DNA of 64,000 nucleotides from Muribaculaceae bacterium (lineage in GTDB: Bacteria; Bacteroidota; Bacteroidia; Bacteroidales; Muribaculaceae), in the NCBI GenBank assembly GCA_022510405.1, contig JAFLTP010000009.1:38654-102653 (forward strand), written 5' to 3'. Positions 9,201-24,200 of the stretch are shown here, piece after piece. Numbering within the stretch: the first letter of the stretch is position 1; every line of letters begins with the position of its first letter. Below the pieces are notes generated by a model, which searched no databases, had not been told where the DNA came from, and saw nothing but the letters and a program-made list of their open reading frames with translations. Position numbers and translations under genes: made by a program.

Positions 9201-12200
9201 GGAGAGACAGGAGCCGGAGACTTCGGCCACTCCAGAGCAGGAAGCGGCACAGAATATCTATGAAGAAACCAAGTTATTGCCGGGTAGATATTTTGATGAA
9301 CAGGCACAGCAACCGCAGGACCCGAACAACCCTGTTCCACCGTCAGCCGGAGAAGCCAAAGCAGAAATGGACGCTATTGTCTATCGTATGCAGGAGGCTT
9401 ATCAGTTGGTTGATGATGTATTTGGAGATGAGGCTGACATCTACCGCAGTCAATTGGAAGATGATCCCTTTACATTGGTGAATGACCCGACATTGACACC
9501 AGGGCAGAAAGATGCAGTTCTGAACTTTATCAACTCCAAAGCGGCATTGGATGGAGTGATGGACGGAGCGAACGAGGCTGCACAAAATAAATTAGAGATA
9601 GCCAAGAAAGAAATAGAACGGCGCACCAACAAGGGAGATTCTAATTCTCCTTCAGGGGGCATGATTGTTCCTGCTGTGATGAAAGTGGACGATAAGCCGG
9701 TCTATATTGTCAATGGTGATGTGTCGATGTTCCCGGACGGCAGTGACGTTGACAGAGCCAATTCTTCTGGCACCCTAATCATTCTTGACCCGGCAGACCC
9801 GACAGGCGAGTATAAATGGGCGAGTGTTGATGAAATAAAAAAGGTGGATGAACCGATAGACCCACAAGTGCAGTTGGCAGAAGTTCAGAGAACAATAGAG
9901 GAAGAACAGGCCGCAATATTCAGTGGTTTTGAAGAAACGGCAGATGAATCTACCATGCCTGGGACAGACGCTCGAGAAGAGGGAACCGATGGAGGACTTG
10001 TACCCGAAAATGCAGATTTGGGTACAAGTGGTGATCCAAATGTACCCGAAAACGTTCCAACGGAGTCTCAAAATGTTCCGAATGGTGGTGAAATTGTTCC
10101 AAATGGAGTTGAAAATGTTTCACCCACAAATGAGATATCGGGAGAAACGTTGTCGAAGATACCGATTGATGAGGCTACGGGGAAACCTAAATGGCATGAA
10201 TCTGAACCTAAATTGACATATGAAGCCTTGGTAGAGAAGTCCAAGGGAAATGAAGACAGGGCGAAAGGGTTTGCCAGTATGCAACTTGAGTTAGCCAAGA
10301 AGGCGGTAAAGGATGCTGAAAAGATAAAGATAACTTCCACTGATGATTTTGATGAGTATGACCGTCAGGCAGAAGAAAGGCAAAAAGCGATAGACCAGGC
10401 TACGGCTATAGCTCAACACTGGGAAAGGGTGTTGGCTATACCTGAAGAGAGGAAAGCAGCGGCCGAGGCTGAGGAGAAGGCCATAAAAGAGGCGGAAGAG
10501 GCGGAACGCCAGGCATTGAAAAAGGCTGACGAGTCGCTTGCCAAGGCTTATGACGAAGTGAAGGATGTGCCGGAAGCATTGGAACATTTGAAAGATTTGG
10601 AACCCAAGACCATGGACGAAGTAGCGGCCTTGGTTCTATCCCAAAACAGGTTGATGTGGAATGACGAGGGGAACCGTAAGGGAGTGAAAAGTGAGACCGG
10701 CTTTGGAGAAGGTGAACGGAGAAAGATGTTTTCTTTATTTGCCCCGAGGAGCCGCGGAGGAAAGACTTTGCAGAAGTTGGCAGAAGATGAGATGCAACAG
10801 ATGTGTGAGACTTATGGTGTTCCCTATGACAATCAAGATGCGAGAAACGCTTTGATAGATATGATATCTTCTTCCACTACTCCATCGGACATTCGGAAAT
10901 ATATTGAACGGAGAAGAGCTGACCAGGCTTTGGAAATAAAGGAGTCCATTCAACGTAGAGAAGAAGAGGCCGAGGAAGAGTTCTATCAGATGAATTATGG
11001 GATGAGCAAGGCAGACCATGCGGCCTATGAGGAAATGAAACAATCCGAACTTGCAGATCTTCACCAGCACTTCGATGAGGAAGAATATTATGGAAAGATT
11101 GCAGATGAATTGGCCGATATTGAGGAAATCATACAAAAAGGATTGGAAGAAAATGATAAAAATTTCAATCCTGGAGAATATTATGGTAATATTGCAGATG
11201 AATTAGCAACCCAAGAAAGAATAGACAATGAAAGAAGAGATTCAGAAATTGGTGGATACCCGGTTGGAAGCCTTTCGGAAGATGGACGGGAGAGAACAGA
11301 TGGAAATGATGTTGCAGGCGGTGAGATTCTGCCGGGAAAAGAAACTGATCAGCCAAGAGGATTTGTTGAGAATGAGGACCGACAAGAAATATTCAGTAGA
11401 GATGGGCAAGAGAGCCTTGATAAGAATGCTGACGTATCAGGCAACACACGGGGAACTGTAGGTGAAAGAATAGCAGAAGCAGAGGCCGAAGTTAACACAC
11501 AGCCTACGGAGGCGCAGAAAGAGGCAGGGAACTATAAGAAGGGTCATGTCAGGATTGGGAAATTTGACGTGACGATAGAGAATCCCAAGGGGAGCGTCCG
11601 CAGTGGTGTTGATACCAACGGTAAGGAATGGAGCGTTACCATGCAACATACCTATGGATATATCCGGGGAACAAAGGGTGTTGATGGTGATCATATAGAT
11701 GTTTTCTTGAAAAATACGGCAGATGAATCTGCCGTGCCTGAGACAAAAGGTAATACGGAAGGGAAAACAGAAAAGGACTTTGGAAAAGTCCTTCCCGTTG
11801 AATGGAATGGGGATAAGGTGTTTGTCATAGACCAATATAACCCGGACGGCACATTTGACGAACATAAGGTGATGTTAGGCTTCAACGACAAAGATGAAGC
11901 ATACGAGGCTTACCTATCCAATTATGAAAAGGGTTGGGAGAATGGCCGCAGAATAGATATCTCTACAACCAATATAGAAGACTTTGAGAAATGGATTGAC
12001 AGCAGTAAGAGGAAAACCAAACCTTTTGCCGAGTATAAGACGGTGAAGAATGTCGTAAATCAATTTCAATATTTTACAGAGCCTCTAAATAGGTTAATTA
12101 GCATTGCAAAGGAGAAAACCCAAAGTTTAGTAAAGAAAATAATATCTCCTGTTTCTTCAAGGTTGCAAGCAGATTTGCTTATAAGAGGAATCGATATAGA

Positions 12201-15200
12201 CAACACTTATAAACATGTTATAGATAATTATGCTATTAATCATGCATTAAAAAAACATGGTGGAGAGACGGAACGGAAAAGGGGCCAAATACCCTTGGAA
12301 GATAAGGATTTTGAGAAAGTTGAAGAAGTAGTTGCCAACTATGATTCAATTACAATTGACAGAAATGGGAGTAAAGAGATAATCAAATATCAAAAAACTT
12401 ATCCTGACGGAACAACTTATTATATTGAAGAAGTGAGATCCGGTAGAAAAGAGTTAGCTATGGTGACTATGTATAAACACAAAAACACCAATCTCACCGA
12501 CGAGAATCTGAATGAACCGACCTCACACACGCCCAAAGCGACTTCGGATTTGACTGGAGTTTCTGAAAGCAAAGGTAGTGATAATTCCGAAGATAGGCAA
12601 ATAGAGGAAAGAAAAGTTTCCGCTACAATCACCCCAACTACCTATACCAATAAGAAAGGTAAAACGAGCGACATTAGTCTTGTTAAGTTTAGTCGTGACT
12701 TAACTGATGAAGAAAGAGAAGCGGCTAAGCGTCTTATCAGTGAACCGTTGAGAGCAGGGAAAAAGACCCCTAAAGGTTGGTATGATAGAAACGAGGGAGG
12801 TTATATGATGAGGAGCGAAGAGGCGGCCAAAGAATTGGTGAGCCTTATCGACAATCCCGATGGCACAGACAACTATGATAAGATTTCAGACAATCAGCCG
12901 TTGAGTCGTGAAGACTTGATAAGAGCGATTGAGCCCAAGAAAGAACCGGAATCAAAAAAGCCTGCCAATGAAATAAGCATTGAGGAGGTAGTTAATGGAG
13001 AGGAACCGGAAGTAGCTGTTATAGCTGATGTAGCTGATATAGCTTCACCTGGCGATCAACCTGCCATGCCTAATACATTGCGGATAACTGATGAGATGAA
13101 GCGAGATGAGGACTTGCTAAGGGATATATTGGGTATCGGAGAGGACGAGGTGGACGGCAATGTTCATTATAGACTTGATGAACTGACTCCGGAACAAAGA
13201 CGCAAAGTGTATGCGGCCGGTGTAAATTACTCCATTGGATATATCGAACAGGGCATTGTGGGGTTTGAGGACTTTGCAAGAGCCATGAGCAACCGATTGG
13301 GAGAAAAGATTAAGCCATGGCTCAAATCCTTCTATGAAGGTGTGAAGCGTATGCCCGGTTATGAGGATATAGATTTCACTCCTACCGATGAGGTTGACAA
13401 GTTTGATATAGATAGTATAGGGAAGCCGGGCGATATCTTCCAACGAGCCGAGACCAAAGTTGAGGAGCGCAAGGTAGAGAATGCCACAAAGGAGGCAGAA
13501 AAAGAACTTATAGCAGAACGAAATGAACAAAGAAAACAAGAAGATGAACAAACAACAACAAATACAAAGGCTCTTGAAGCAGAAGCAAAATCTGTTGGAA
13601 AAGAGGCAGATGCTATCATCAATAGTGCCAAGAGACAAGAGCCAAGTGCCGAGGAAATAAACAATGGGATTAACAAGATAGATGATACCCTTAACAAGAT
13701 AAATGAGCAACTTGGCATACTTGGGTATTATGAGAGTGGATATCCTATTGCTAATATAGAGAAACGAGTAGCGACCGATGGTGTAAAACTTACACAACAA
13801 TTAGCATTGGATCTGAATATCAATTTTGAAGATATGCCGGAGGGTAAAGATGTAATCCATACTAACTTCAATGATAAGCGTGGTTTAATGGATATAAATC
13901 TACCTATCCGGAATGGTTATGAACCATTGCAAATAGAAATTGCATTCAAGAATGACGGACAAAGTTATAAAGTTTCTGAGGTAAGCACCCGACTGAAGAG
14001 AGGAGATAAACTTTCATATGTGATTGGTTATGATAACCGAACATGGCTGAGCAATCCAACATATAAAGAGTTGCTGGATTCAATAAAGGAAAGTATAGAC
14101 AAATATTTACCGAAAGCGGAGTCCTCGAAAGATAAACCAACGGCAGATGAATCTGCCGTTCCTGAGACAAATGCCGGGGAAGAGGAACTTGCAACAGGAG
14201 CATCGGAGACCAAAGAGGAGATCTCAACGGAAGAAGCCACTAAACAGGCGTTGGAGGCTTTGAGGAAATATGACAATAAAGCCGAAAATAAGACGGTAAA
14301 ACCGGAGGCTACAATCGGAAGTTTATTTAACTTTGAAGAAGATTCAACAACTTCGAAACCAGTAAACCCAAAAGAACAGAAAGATGGCAAGAGAACTGAA
14401 ATACAATCTGGCAGCACCTACGCCGGAAGAGGCTCAGAGAGACAGCAACCTCGACAGGATGAACCGTTGGGAGCGGGCCCAGGGGATAGAGTTAAGCAGC
14501 CTCAGTCGGGAAGAGTGGCTGGAAGTGATACAGCACATACTGGTATTGACAAGACAGGAAGCCGAAGAGTATCTGGAGGCTCTGAGCCAACAGAGCTGGC
14601 TATAGAAGATTCCAACTCACCTAAGAAGAACACACGCAATTTCAGTCTAAAGAGAGGCGAGGCGATCGCTCCTCTTGGCGAATCATCACGCATAAAGGCC
14701 AATATAGCGGCCATAGAGAAACTTCAAGAACTGATAGAGAGCGGCAGACAGGCAACCCCGGAGGAAATGAAAATCCTAAGCCAGTATTCCGGATGGGGAG
14801 GACTTGGGTCAGCCTTCAATGAGCGAGGCGGCTATTCATCTTATAGCGTTGCAAAGAGACTGAAAGAGCTGTTGGGGGCAGAAGGATTTCAAGAGGCATT
14901 GAAATCAACCCGGAGTGCTTTCTACACCCCGGCGGAGGTAATCAATCCTTTATGGGATTTGGCGAAGGCATTAGGTTTCAAGGGAGGTAAGATATTGGAA
15001 GGTTCTGCCGGTATCGGTAATATGTTGGCCTTAATGCCGAGAGACATATCGGAAAAGAGCGATATCCAGGTAGTAGAGATTGACCCCACGACAGGTGGAA
15101 TTCTGGCACAATTATATCCTGACGCACAAGTAGACATTCAGGGATTTGAAAAGACAAGGATTCCCAATAACAGTGTGGATCTCGCCATTACAAATGTTCC

Positions 15201-18200
15201 TTTTGTAACCGGCTTGAGAGTCACAGACGATAGCGGGGATAAGGATTTGTCGAGAAGGTTTGGCAATATCCACGACTTTGCCATGGCCAAGAACGTGCGT
15301 AAACTCAAGCCGGGAGGACTGGGAATATTTATCACGTCGGCCGGTACGCTTGACGGAAGCCGTGATTTCAGGAAATGGCTTGTGAATGAAGGCAGCGCAG
15401 ATGTTATAGGAGCGTTCAGGCTCAACAACAAGACATTTGGAGGCACTAATGTTACCTCGGATATTATCGTTGTTAGGAAACGTAAAAACGGACGTCCCTC
15501 ATCAGCAGCTATAGATGTAAGCGAGACAATGCCGGTGAGGACAGCTCATTATAGTCCGGGCAGATATGGGGAATCAGCGAAAGATGTATCGATGTCTTAT
15601 AACCGGTATTTTGTGGATCATCCGGAACATATGGCCGGAGAGATGCAGTTTAATTTCGAGAATGGGGAAACCTTCAGAGCTACTTCAACAGGTTTATTCC
15701 CGAAAGAGAACAAACCACAGGAAAAACTTCTTGAGGCCTGGGCAAAGGATTTGAAGGATAGACTTGACAACGCTAACAAAGAAGAAAGTGAGTTGGCCGG
15801 TGAAACTCCCACAACGCACGACCAAAAGGTTGACAACCGGGAAAGAGAAGCCTCCGAGGCAAAGGAAGGAGCATTGGTGCTTAATTCGGAAGGTAGACTT
15901 GCAATTGTGGAAAATGGCGAGGCAGTGGAATTGGGCGTTAATTCCAATAAAGTTAAAGGGTATACCAAAGTTGAGGTCTATAATGATTACACGGCCATAA
16001 AGAGTGCTCTTGATGATTTACTTACCTATCAGACAGAGAACGAAGGTGAGACGACAGAATTAAAGTCCAAAATAACTGAACTCAACAAGGCTTATGACAC
16101 ATTTGTAAACAAATATGGACATTTCTATAAGAATAACCAATTGGCATGGCTAAGGAATGATATTGATTATCCGAGTGTGGCAGCCTTGGAGACAGTGAAA
16201 GAGACAGCTGACAAGCAAGGGAACAAGGTTACAACATTTGGTAAAACCGATATATTCAGCCGAAGAGTTGTGGAAAAAGAGAAATCTCCACAACCACAGA
16301 ATGTAAGGGATGGAGTGGTAACGTCAATCAGTCTTTTTGGAGAACTTGATATAGATTACATTTCCAAAGCGTTGGGGAAAGATGTTGAAGAAGTGAAAAA
16401 GGAAATCATTGAATCCGGATTAGGTTTTGAGAATCCGGAAGATTTGAATATTGAGGTAAGTTACCAATATCTTTCAGGAAATGTGCGTGACAAACTTGAA
16501 ATAGCCAAGGCGAGCAATGAAGGAGGCAAATATGATAGGAATATACAAGCACTTGAAAGGGTTAAACCCTTGGATATTCCTGCACACCTGATTGAGTTCT
16601 CATTAGGTAGCACCTGGTTGCCCTCCCGAGTTTATGACCAATACATAAAAGAAAAGACAGGCCTGGATGTCACCTTCCATCCAGTTGGAGGCACCTGGGT
16701 AGCCAATAAACCATATTGGACAGAAACAGAGTCGAACAAAGCTGGAGGTATCTATTCCAAAGTGCTTGATAAATGGTATACAGGTAGCGATATCATCGAG
16801 GCCGCCATGAAGAATAAAACGTTGGAATTCAAAACAACGAAAAAGAATCGAGATGGCAGCACCACTACCCTATCCGATCCAGAAGCCACAGCGGCAGTGG
16901 GAGCAAAGGTGGATGAATATCGTCAAGATTTTAAGGATTGGCTTAAAGGCAAATTACAGGAAGATCCTGCCTTCTCAAATGAGATTGCAGAGAAATATAA
17001 TTATCAGTTCAACAATTATGTTCCTCTTGCTATTCCTGAAGAATTTGTGCCCCAAAGGTTCCCAGGTTCAGTAACGAGCATGGGTGGTGTTCCTTTTGCG
17101 CTTAGGCCTCACCAAAGCCGAGCAGTTATCAAAGCAAGCACAGAGCCAGTGTTGTTTGCCCATGAAGTGGGAACGGGTAAAACATTTACTTTGATAACTT
17201 CAGCGATGGAAATGCGGAGGCTTGGGTTGGCACAGAAACCAATGATAGTGGTTCAGAATGCCACCTTAGGCCAGTTTGTAGAGAGTGCCAAACAGCTCTA
17301 TCCGAATGCCAAGATATTGACGTTGACTGATAAAGACCGCACCAAAGAGGGACGTCTTGGATTCTATGCCAAGATAAAATATAATGATTGGGACATGATC
17401 GTGGTACCCCAGTCAGTTTTCGATATGATTCCGGATTCTCCACAAAGAGAGGCCCAATATATTTCAGACAAGATAGAGGAAAAAAGAATGGTATTGGACC
17501 GTTTGATTGAATCGGGAGATGGAAGAGACCCCATGGTAAGAAGGGCCCAGAAGGAATTAGAAGATCTGGAAAATCAATTAGTGGCTATCACGGAATCACA
17601 AAATAAAGGTGGTGAGAGCGTTGCCAAACAAAAGAAGAGACTTACCGCGTTGGAAAATGCAGAGGCAAGGGCAAAAGAAATGCTTGACAGAAAAACCGAC
17701 GCGGTGGAGAATTTTGATGACATGGGTATTGATGCGATATTGGTGGACGAAGCCCATGAATATAAACATCTTGGTTTCTCAACTGCCATGCAACGAGGAG
17801 TTAAAGGAGTTGACCCGTCATATAGCAAGAAGGCTCAGGGCCTCTATCTAAAGACTCAGGCCGTAAGAGACCGTAAGGGCAACCGCAACATAGTGTTTGC
17901 GACTGGTACTCCAATATCGAATACTGCGGCAGAAGTTTGGACTTTCATGCGATATCTCATGCCGGAGGAATTGATGAAAGATTATGATATCTATTACTTT
18001 GACGACTTTGTAAGAAACTTCGGTAGCCTTCAGCAAATGCTTGAGTTTACTACATCAGGTAAGTTCAAAGAGAACAATAGATTTGCGGGATATACCAATC
18101 TTCCAGAATTGGCAAGATTATGGAGTTCGGTAGCAGATATTGTACTAACCTCAGAAGCAGGAGCAGTAAAGAGCAAGATTCCCTCTATGGAAGAAGAAAA

Positions 18201-21200
18201 AGCGCAGGATATCTATCTTCCGCAGACCCAGGAACTACGCTCGATAATGAAATATGTGAAGTCGGAGCTTCAACGATTTGAAGAAATGACCGGGGCAGAG
18301 AAAAGACAAAATTCTCATATCCCCCTAACAATGTATGGAATCGCAAATGCAGCGGCCATAGACCCCCGACTTGTGAAAGACGGAGCCGTGGATGAACCGA
18401 ATTCTAAGACGAACGAGGCCGTAAGACAGACCTTGAGAGCACTAAAAGATTCAGAGAAATACAAGGGCACGGTCGCTATATTCTCCGATAAATATCAGAA
18501 CCAGCGAACAGGGTTTAATCTTTATGAAGATATAAAGAAGAAACTTGTGGCAGAGGGTGTTCCGGAAGAAAGGATAGCGATCATGAAACCGGGCATGAAA
18601 ATAGAGGCCAAACAGAAGTTGTTTGACAAAGTGAACAACGGAGAGGTGCGTGTTATTCTGGGTTCGACACAGACATTGGGAACGGGAGTGAATATTCAGG
18701 AAAGGCTCTTTGGGCTGATACATCTTGACGCTCCAAACCGACCAATGGATTATTGGCAACGAATGGGACGCATATTGCGCCAGGGTAACCTATTTAAAGA
18801 ATGGGGCATTCCGGTTCGTGTACTTCGATTCGGTGTGGAGGATAGTCTTGATGTAACGGCCTATCAAAGGCTAAAGACGAAAGGAGCGATAGCTGATTCA
18901 ATCATGCACTCCAAAGATCTTCTAAGTAACGCTATGGAGAATCGAGTGATGGAGGAAGAGGAAGACGTGTTTGGAGACACGATAGCCCAGTTGTCGGGAT
19001 CTGAATATGCCATGCTCAAAAGCCAGGCAGAGAAGCAGGTTCGTAAACTGGAGGGCCAAAAGAAATCATGGCAAGCGGACCAGATGTATGTTTCTCGCCA
19101 GATTCCCAGAATAAAAGATGCTATAGAAGAGGCACAAAAAGAATTGGAGGCAACAGAGAAAGGACTTCAGGAAGTGAAGAGATATTTCCCTGAATCCAGT
19201 GTATCTGAAATTAAGATTGGGAATACCACTTATTCAGATATAGAGGGTATGAGTGATTTCTTCAAAGAATATAACAGCGGCATAAAAGAGGCACAGAATC
19301 AAGTAAGAGGAACCGCAGAGGGCAACAAACAGACACGCAATCTGACTGTGAAAGCAGGAGGATTAGACTTCAAGTTTACCACCACGATAGAATCGAGCAC
19401 CAGAAGGGGTAATGACGGAGGATTGTTTGCGGCCGCTACAACAAAAATGACTTATTCGTGCCCGGAGCTTGGGATAGAGGACCGGCATGTTGATCAAGCA
19501 TTGCTTCGCAACGGTGTAGAAGATATAATTAAGAATGTAGTCACCGGAGAGGCATTTGAGAAAGAAAGAGTTAAGATTGCAGACAATATAGTGAATTTTG
19601 AGAAAGAACTTGCTGTATTGGAACCGCGGTTAGGTCAGTCTTTCAAATATGAGAAAGAACTTGCAGATGCGACCGAGCGACTTGAGGAGTATACCGAGAA
19701 GATGAAGGCAGAATTGGAAGCGAAGGAAGCCAAGTATGCCGACATGGATAAAGTTATAAAAGCTGCGGAAGGTGTTCATTTAGATGAAGACTCCGAGACC
19801 AGCGGAGAGGGGAATAAGTATAGATTAGCGGAGGGCGCAAATGAACTCAACTCTTTAACCAATATTAAATCTAAAGAAGCACGAATTGAAGAGTTAAGTC
19901 AAAAATTAAATACTCCGATTAGAATAATCAATGATGTTGACGCTGATACAGAGCGTCCGCTATCTGCGAGAGAACGCAGGGCAAAAGGATGGTATGACAC
20001 CGAAAAAAACGAGGTTGTTATTGTGGCTCCTAATAATGTGAATGTTGCAGACGTTGAGAATACGATTGTGCATGAGGTTGTGGGTCATAAAGGACTCCGG
20101 GCAATGGTTGGAGAAGAACGGATTGATGAATTTGTAGATGAGATCTACAATCATGCTTCCGATAAGATAAAAGCGACCATAGACCAGACCACCCAAAGAA
20201 TGGTAAATGCCGAGGCAGACCGATTGAGGGTGCGTAAGAGTATGGAAAGAGAGAAAGCCGGGGAAGATGTGAATGCCAACTATTATACTGATATGGCACA
20301 GGCACGCATTGAAGCCGAAGCCAAGAGAGAAAAATTCCGTAGGGAAGCGACCGAGGAATTTATGAGCGATATGGCTGGGCGTATCGGGACGTCCGGGTTT
20401 GAGCAGATGAGCCGTGATGAGCAGACCCTTTGGGGCCGTATCAAAGCAAAGGTTCAACAATTCCTTGATAAATTCCTTAAGCGTCTTAATATTCCAAAAG
20501 GAATAAGGCTCACTGACAAAGATATCGCGTATATCCTCTATAAGAGTTGGAGAAATCTGCGAGATAAATCTCGTACACCGGCTTCGCAGACAAACTCCGA
20601 GAGCAGAGACATCTTTGAGGAGGCGAAAGACGTTGCATTCAGGAATAAAACCGGGTATGACGCTGACGATGCAAAGAGGTTCAGAGACCCAGATATGGGA
20701 TTAGAAGAAACGATTACCAAGATGAAAGCAGAGGCTATGCAGGCTAATGCTGATAATCTACAGGCCAAGAGAGACGCTATGAGGGCAATCGGTGGAAACC
20801 TTAACCATCTACGCAGTGCAATGGCACGTCAAAGGGAATATGACATTACCACGGTAAAGAGCATAACCGATTTGGCTAAGGTTCTCTTGGATAATAACCT
20901 GTTGGACGATTTAAGCAAGACCGAAACCAAGAGGATATTAGGATCTATACCAAATGCCCTGAAGGGCATAGGCCAAAGACGAACACCTATCGACAAACTT
21001 ATGGATGTGATGGTGGACAATCAATTGAGATTGGGTCAGAAGACATTCAGCAACCTCGTTACGATAAAAGGAAGCCGGGTTGATGCTCGAGGTGTGGAAG
21101 TGCAGGGCATTTTGGACCCGGACGGCCAGCGCATGGCACAGGTGGTAAGGAAGTCAATTTCCCTACCAAAAGATGATATTGAGACCCGGATTGCCGAGGC

Positions 21201-24200
21201 GTTGAACCGCATGGGCAGTACAGACCAAGCGACAGCAGATGAAGCGGCAATAGAATATTCCGGTTTGCAGGTTGCACTCCGTTATGCCGAAGAAATTAAG
21301 GGAAGCAAAGCAGAGGAGAAAGACCTTAGGGAAAGTCTCAAACAAGCCAAAGAGGATAAGGACGCAGGCCAAATGACCGAGGCAGCCTACAAACAATATG
21401 TGGAGGCTACCGAGGACGCTATAAGACAAAATAAGATAGAGAGAGCCGAGGCTTATGAGAGTCTTATTGAGGCTATGAGTGATGTGTTGGGAGAAAGCAT
21501 TCGGAAAAGTAAAAAGTGGAAAGATGAAAGTATAAAGAGGGTAAAAGCCATTCAACATAATGCCAACTCCGATATGGAGGGGAGACCGACTGATGAACAT
21601 CATAAGAACGACAGGGTTCAAAAGTTATCCAACAATAGCGGAGTACGCTTTTTATTGGCCCCATTAGGCACATTCGACCAAATGTTAAGAATGTTTGGAA
21701 AGAAGAATGCACGAGGAGAGGGTTATCTATGGAACAGGTATATGCGTGGTTGGGTAGATGCAACTGAAAAGGAATATACCGGATATAGGGACGCATTGAA
21801 TGTGCTGGACGAGAAGGCGAGAGAGATATTTGATATAGCTAACTTAGCTTCTATAGCCAACATAGGGGGATTGCCGAGATTTAAGGTAAAAAGTTTCGGG
21901 GACTTGTTTACAGTTGACCGTAAATTGCCGAAGATGAGTGTAAGTTTCTGGGACGGAGGCGAAATGAAAGAACACGAATTAACACAGGGAAATCTTCTAT
22001 ATATCTATATGGCCGATAAAATGGCAGACGGACGTATGAAACTGCGGAGAATGGGTATCACCGAAGAAGATATAGAGGATATAAAGAACTTCCTTGACCC
22101 ACGTTTCATTGAACTTGCAGATTGGATGCAGGACGAATTCTTAACCAATAAGCGTAACGAATATAATGAGGTCCACAAACGTATGTTCGGGGCAAGTATG
22201 GCGGCAATAGAGAATTATTTCCCATTGAAGATACTTGCCAATGCACGACTTGAAAATGTTGATGTGGCAGACGATACCACAGACCCGGCATTACCTGCTA
22301 CAACTACAGGAAGCATCATCAAGAGGAGGAGGAACAATCTTGCCCTTGATGTTACCGGAGCCAACGCATTCTCTGTAATCCTCGACCACTTACAACAAAT
22401 GGAAAGGTGGGCGGCATTCGCAGAGTTTAATCGAGACCTCAATACGTTACTCTCTTATAAGAGGTTCCGAAACCAAGTAATAAACATGAGTAGCGCATAC
22501 GGTGCAGGCAAAACACTATGGAATAACTTTAGGAACGTGTGCAGTATGGCGGCCGGAGCCTACAGGCCACCGATAGCGGCACTTGACAAAGCGGCTGTTA
22601 ATATCGCCAAAGGTGTAACAGCGGCAAAGGTAAGTTTCAGAGTGTTTACAGCATTAAAGCAGTTCCTCTCTATGCCTGCTTATGTGAGCGACAGTAACCC
22701 AATGTATCTTGCCAAAGATATTGTCAATCCTGTGGGAGCATGGAAATGGAGCATGGAAAACTTGCCAATCTTCGAGAAACGATGGAAAAGCAGGATGGCA
22801 GGCGACCCACGACTTATGAAGAGCGACATGGATTGGAAAGCATGGAGAAGCAACATTGTGCAGATAGCAAGCCGCATAGGTATGAGTCCTAATGCCTTTG
22901 TAGATGCACTTACAGTAAGTATAGGAGCTCATGCCATGTATCAGACCAAATTGGCAAAATATCTACGTCAAGGTTATGAACGAAGTGCGGCAGAGAAAAG
23001 AGCCAAGCAGGATGCCACTATCCTATTCAATCAAACCCAGCAGAGTAGCGAGGGAGCATTCTTAAGCACGATGCAGGTAGACCGCAGTTGGTTGAGCGTA
23101 TTGTTTACAGTATTCCGCAATTCTTCGATGAGTTACACGCGTCAACTCTATGATGCAATAAGAAATCTTAAAGGCAGGGTAAGCGGTGATAAAGAATTGA
23201 GTACAGAATTCATGGCGAAACAATTACTTCGAGCGCAGAAACCGGAAGAAGAGGGTAATTGGAGCGATGAAGATTGGACAAATGCAAGAAAGCATGCCGG
23301 AGAGGAATATCGCAGCACCATATTACGAGACCTTGTCAAAGTGGGTATATTCGGCTATGTGCTTCAAATGGCATGGAATTTAGGTGCATATCTCCCCTAT
23401 CTGATACTCGGAGAAGATGAGGATGAAAAGAATAAGATGTGGGAGGATGTAATGAACCATAGTTTCTTTGGAGGCATAGAGGGATTTACCGGAGGAGACG
23501 TAATGAGTTCAGCCGGGGAAATGGCATTAAGCGGAGAAGCCAATTGGAGTTATCTTGTAAAGGATATGCCGTTGGCAAGCGACTTAAGTGCGATATTTAA
23601 GAAGATGCCGAAAGACCAAGCCTCAGCCATGAATGATGTTGTTAACCTTTTGGTTCAATCCGGTATAGGTGTTAATCCACAATCATTGACGGATGCAGTT
23701 GTGGCGATAATTGACGCATGCGGTGAGGACGCACAGAGCCAAAGAGAATGTGCATTGCTTATTGCAAGAGTTATCAACTGCCCTCCGAGTCAGACAGACA
23801 AAATCTATTTCGATGAATTGGGATTAACCGGAACAGAGGCCAGCAAAATGACTCCAACGGAAATTGCCGAAAGATATGCCGACTATAAAATGTTGAGAGA
23901 GGCACCATTAACAGGTTGGACGAGAGATGATGAAAGTGAAAAGAGTAGAGTTGAAAGTTTAAAGAAAAGGGCTCTTAAAGCGGCCAATGAGAAGATAACC
24001 GGGCGAATGGCAACGGAAGAAACAAAACGTCTCTTAGAAGAATATGATGAAGTGACCAAAAGGGAAACGGAGCTCAATAAACTCAAAAAGACCGACCGAG
24101 AGGCATATAAGCAAGGCCGGAAAGAATTGAGGGAAAATGCCGACCTGCGGACACATAACCGGGTGAAACGCTATAAGCGCGACATGAAAGAATTGACCGA

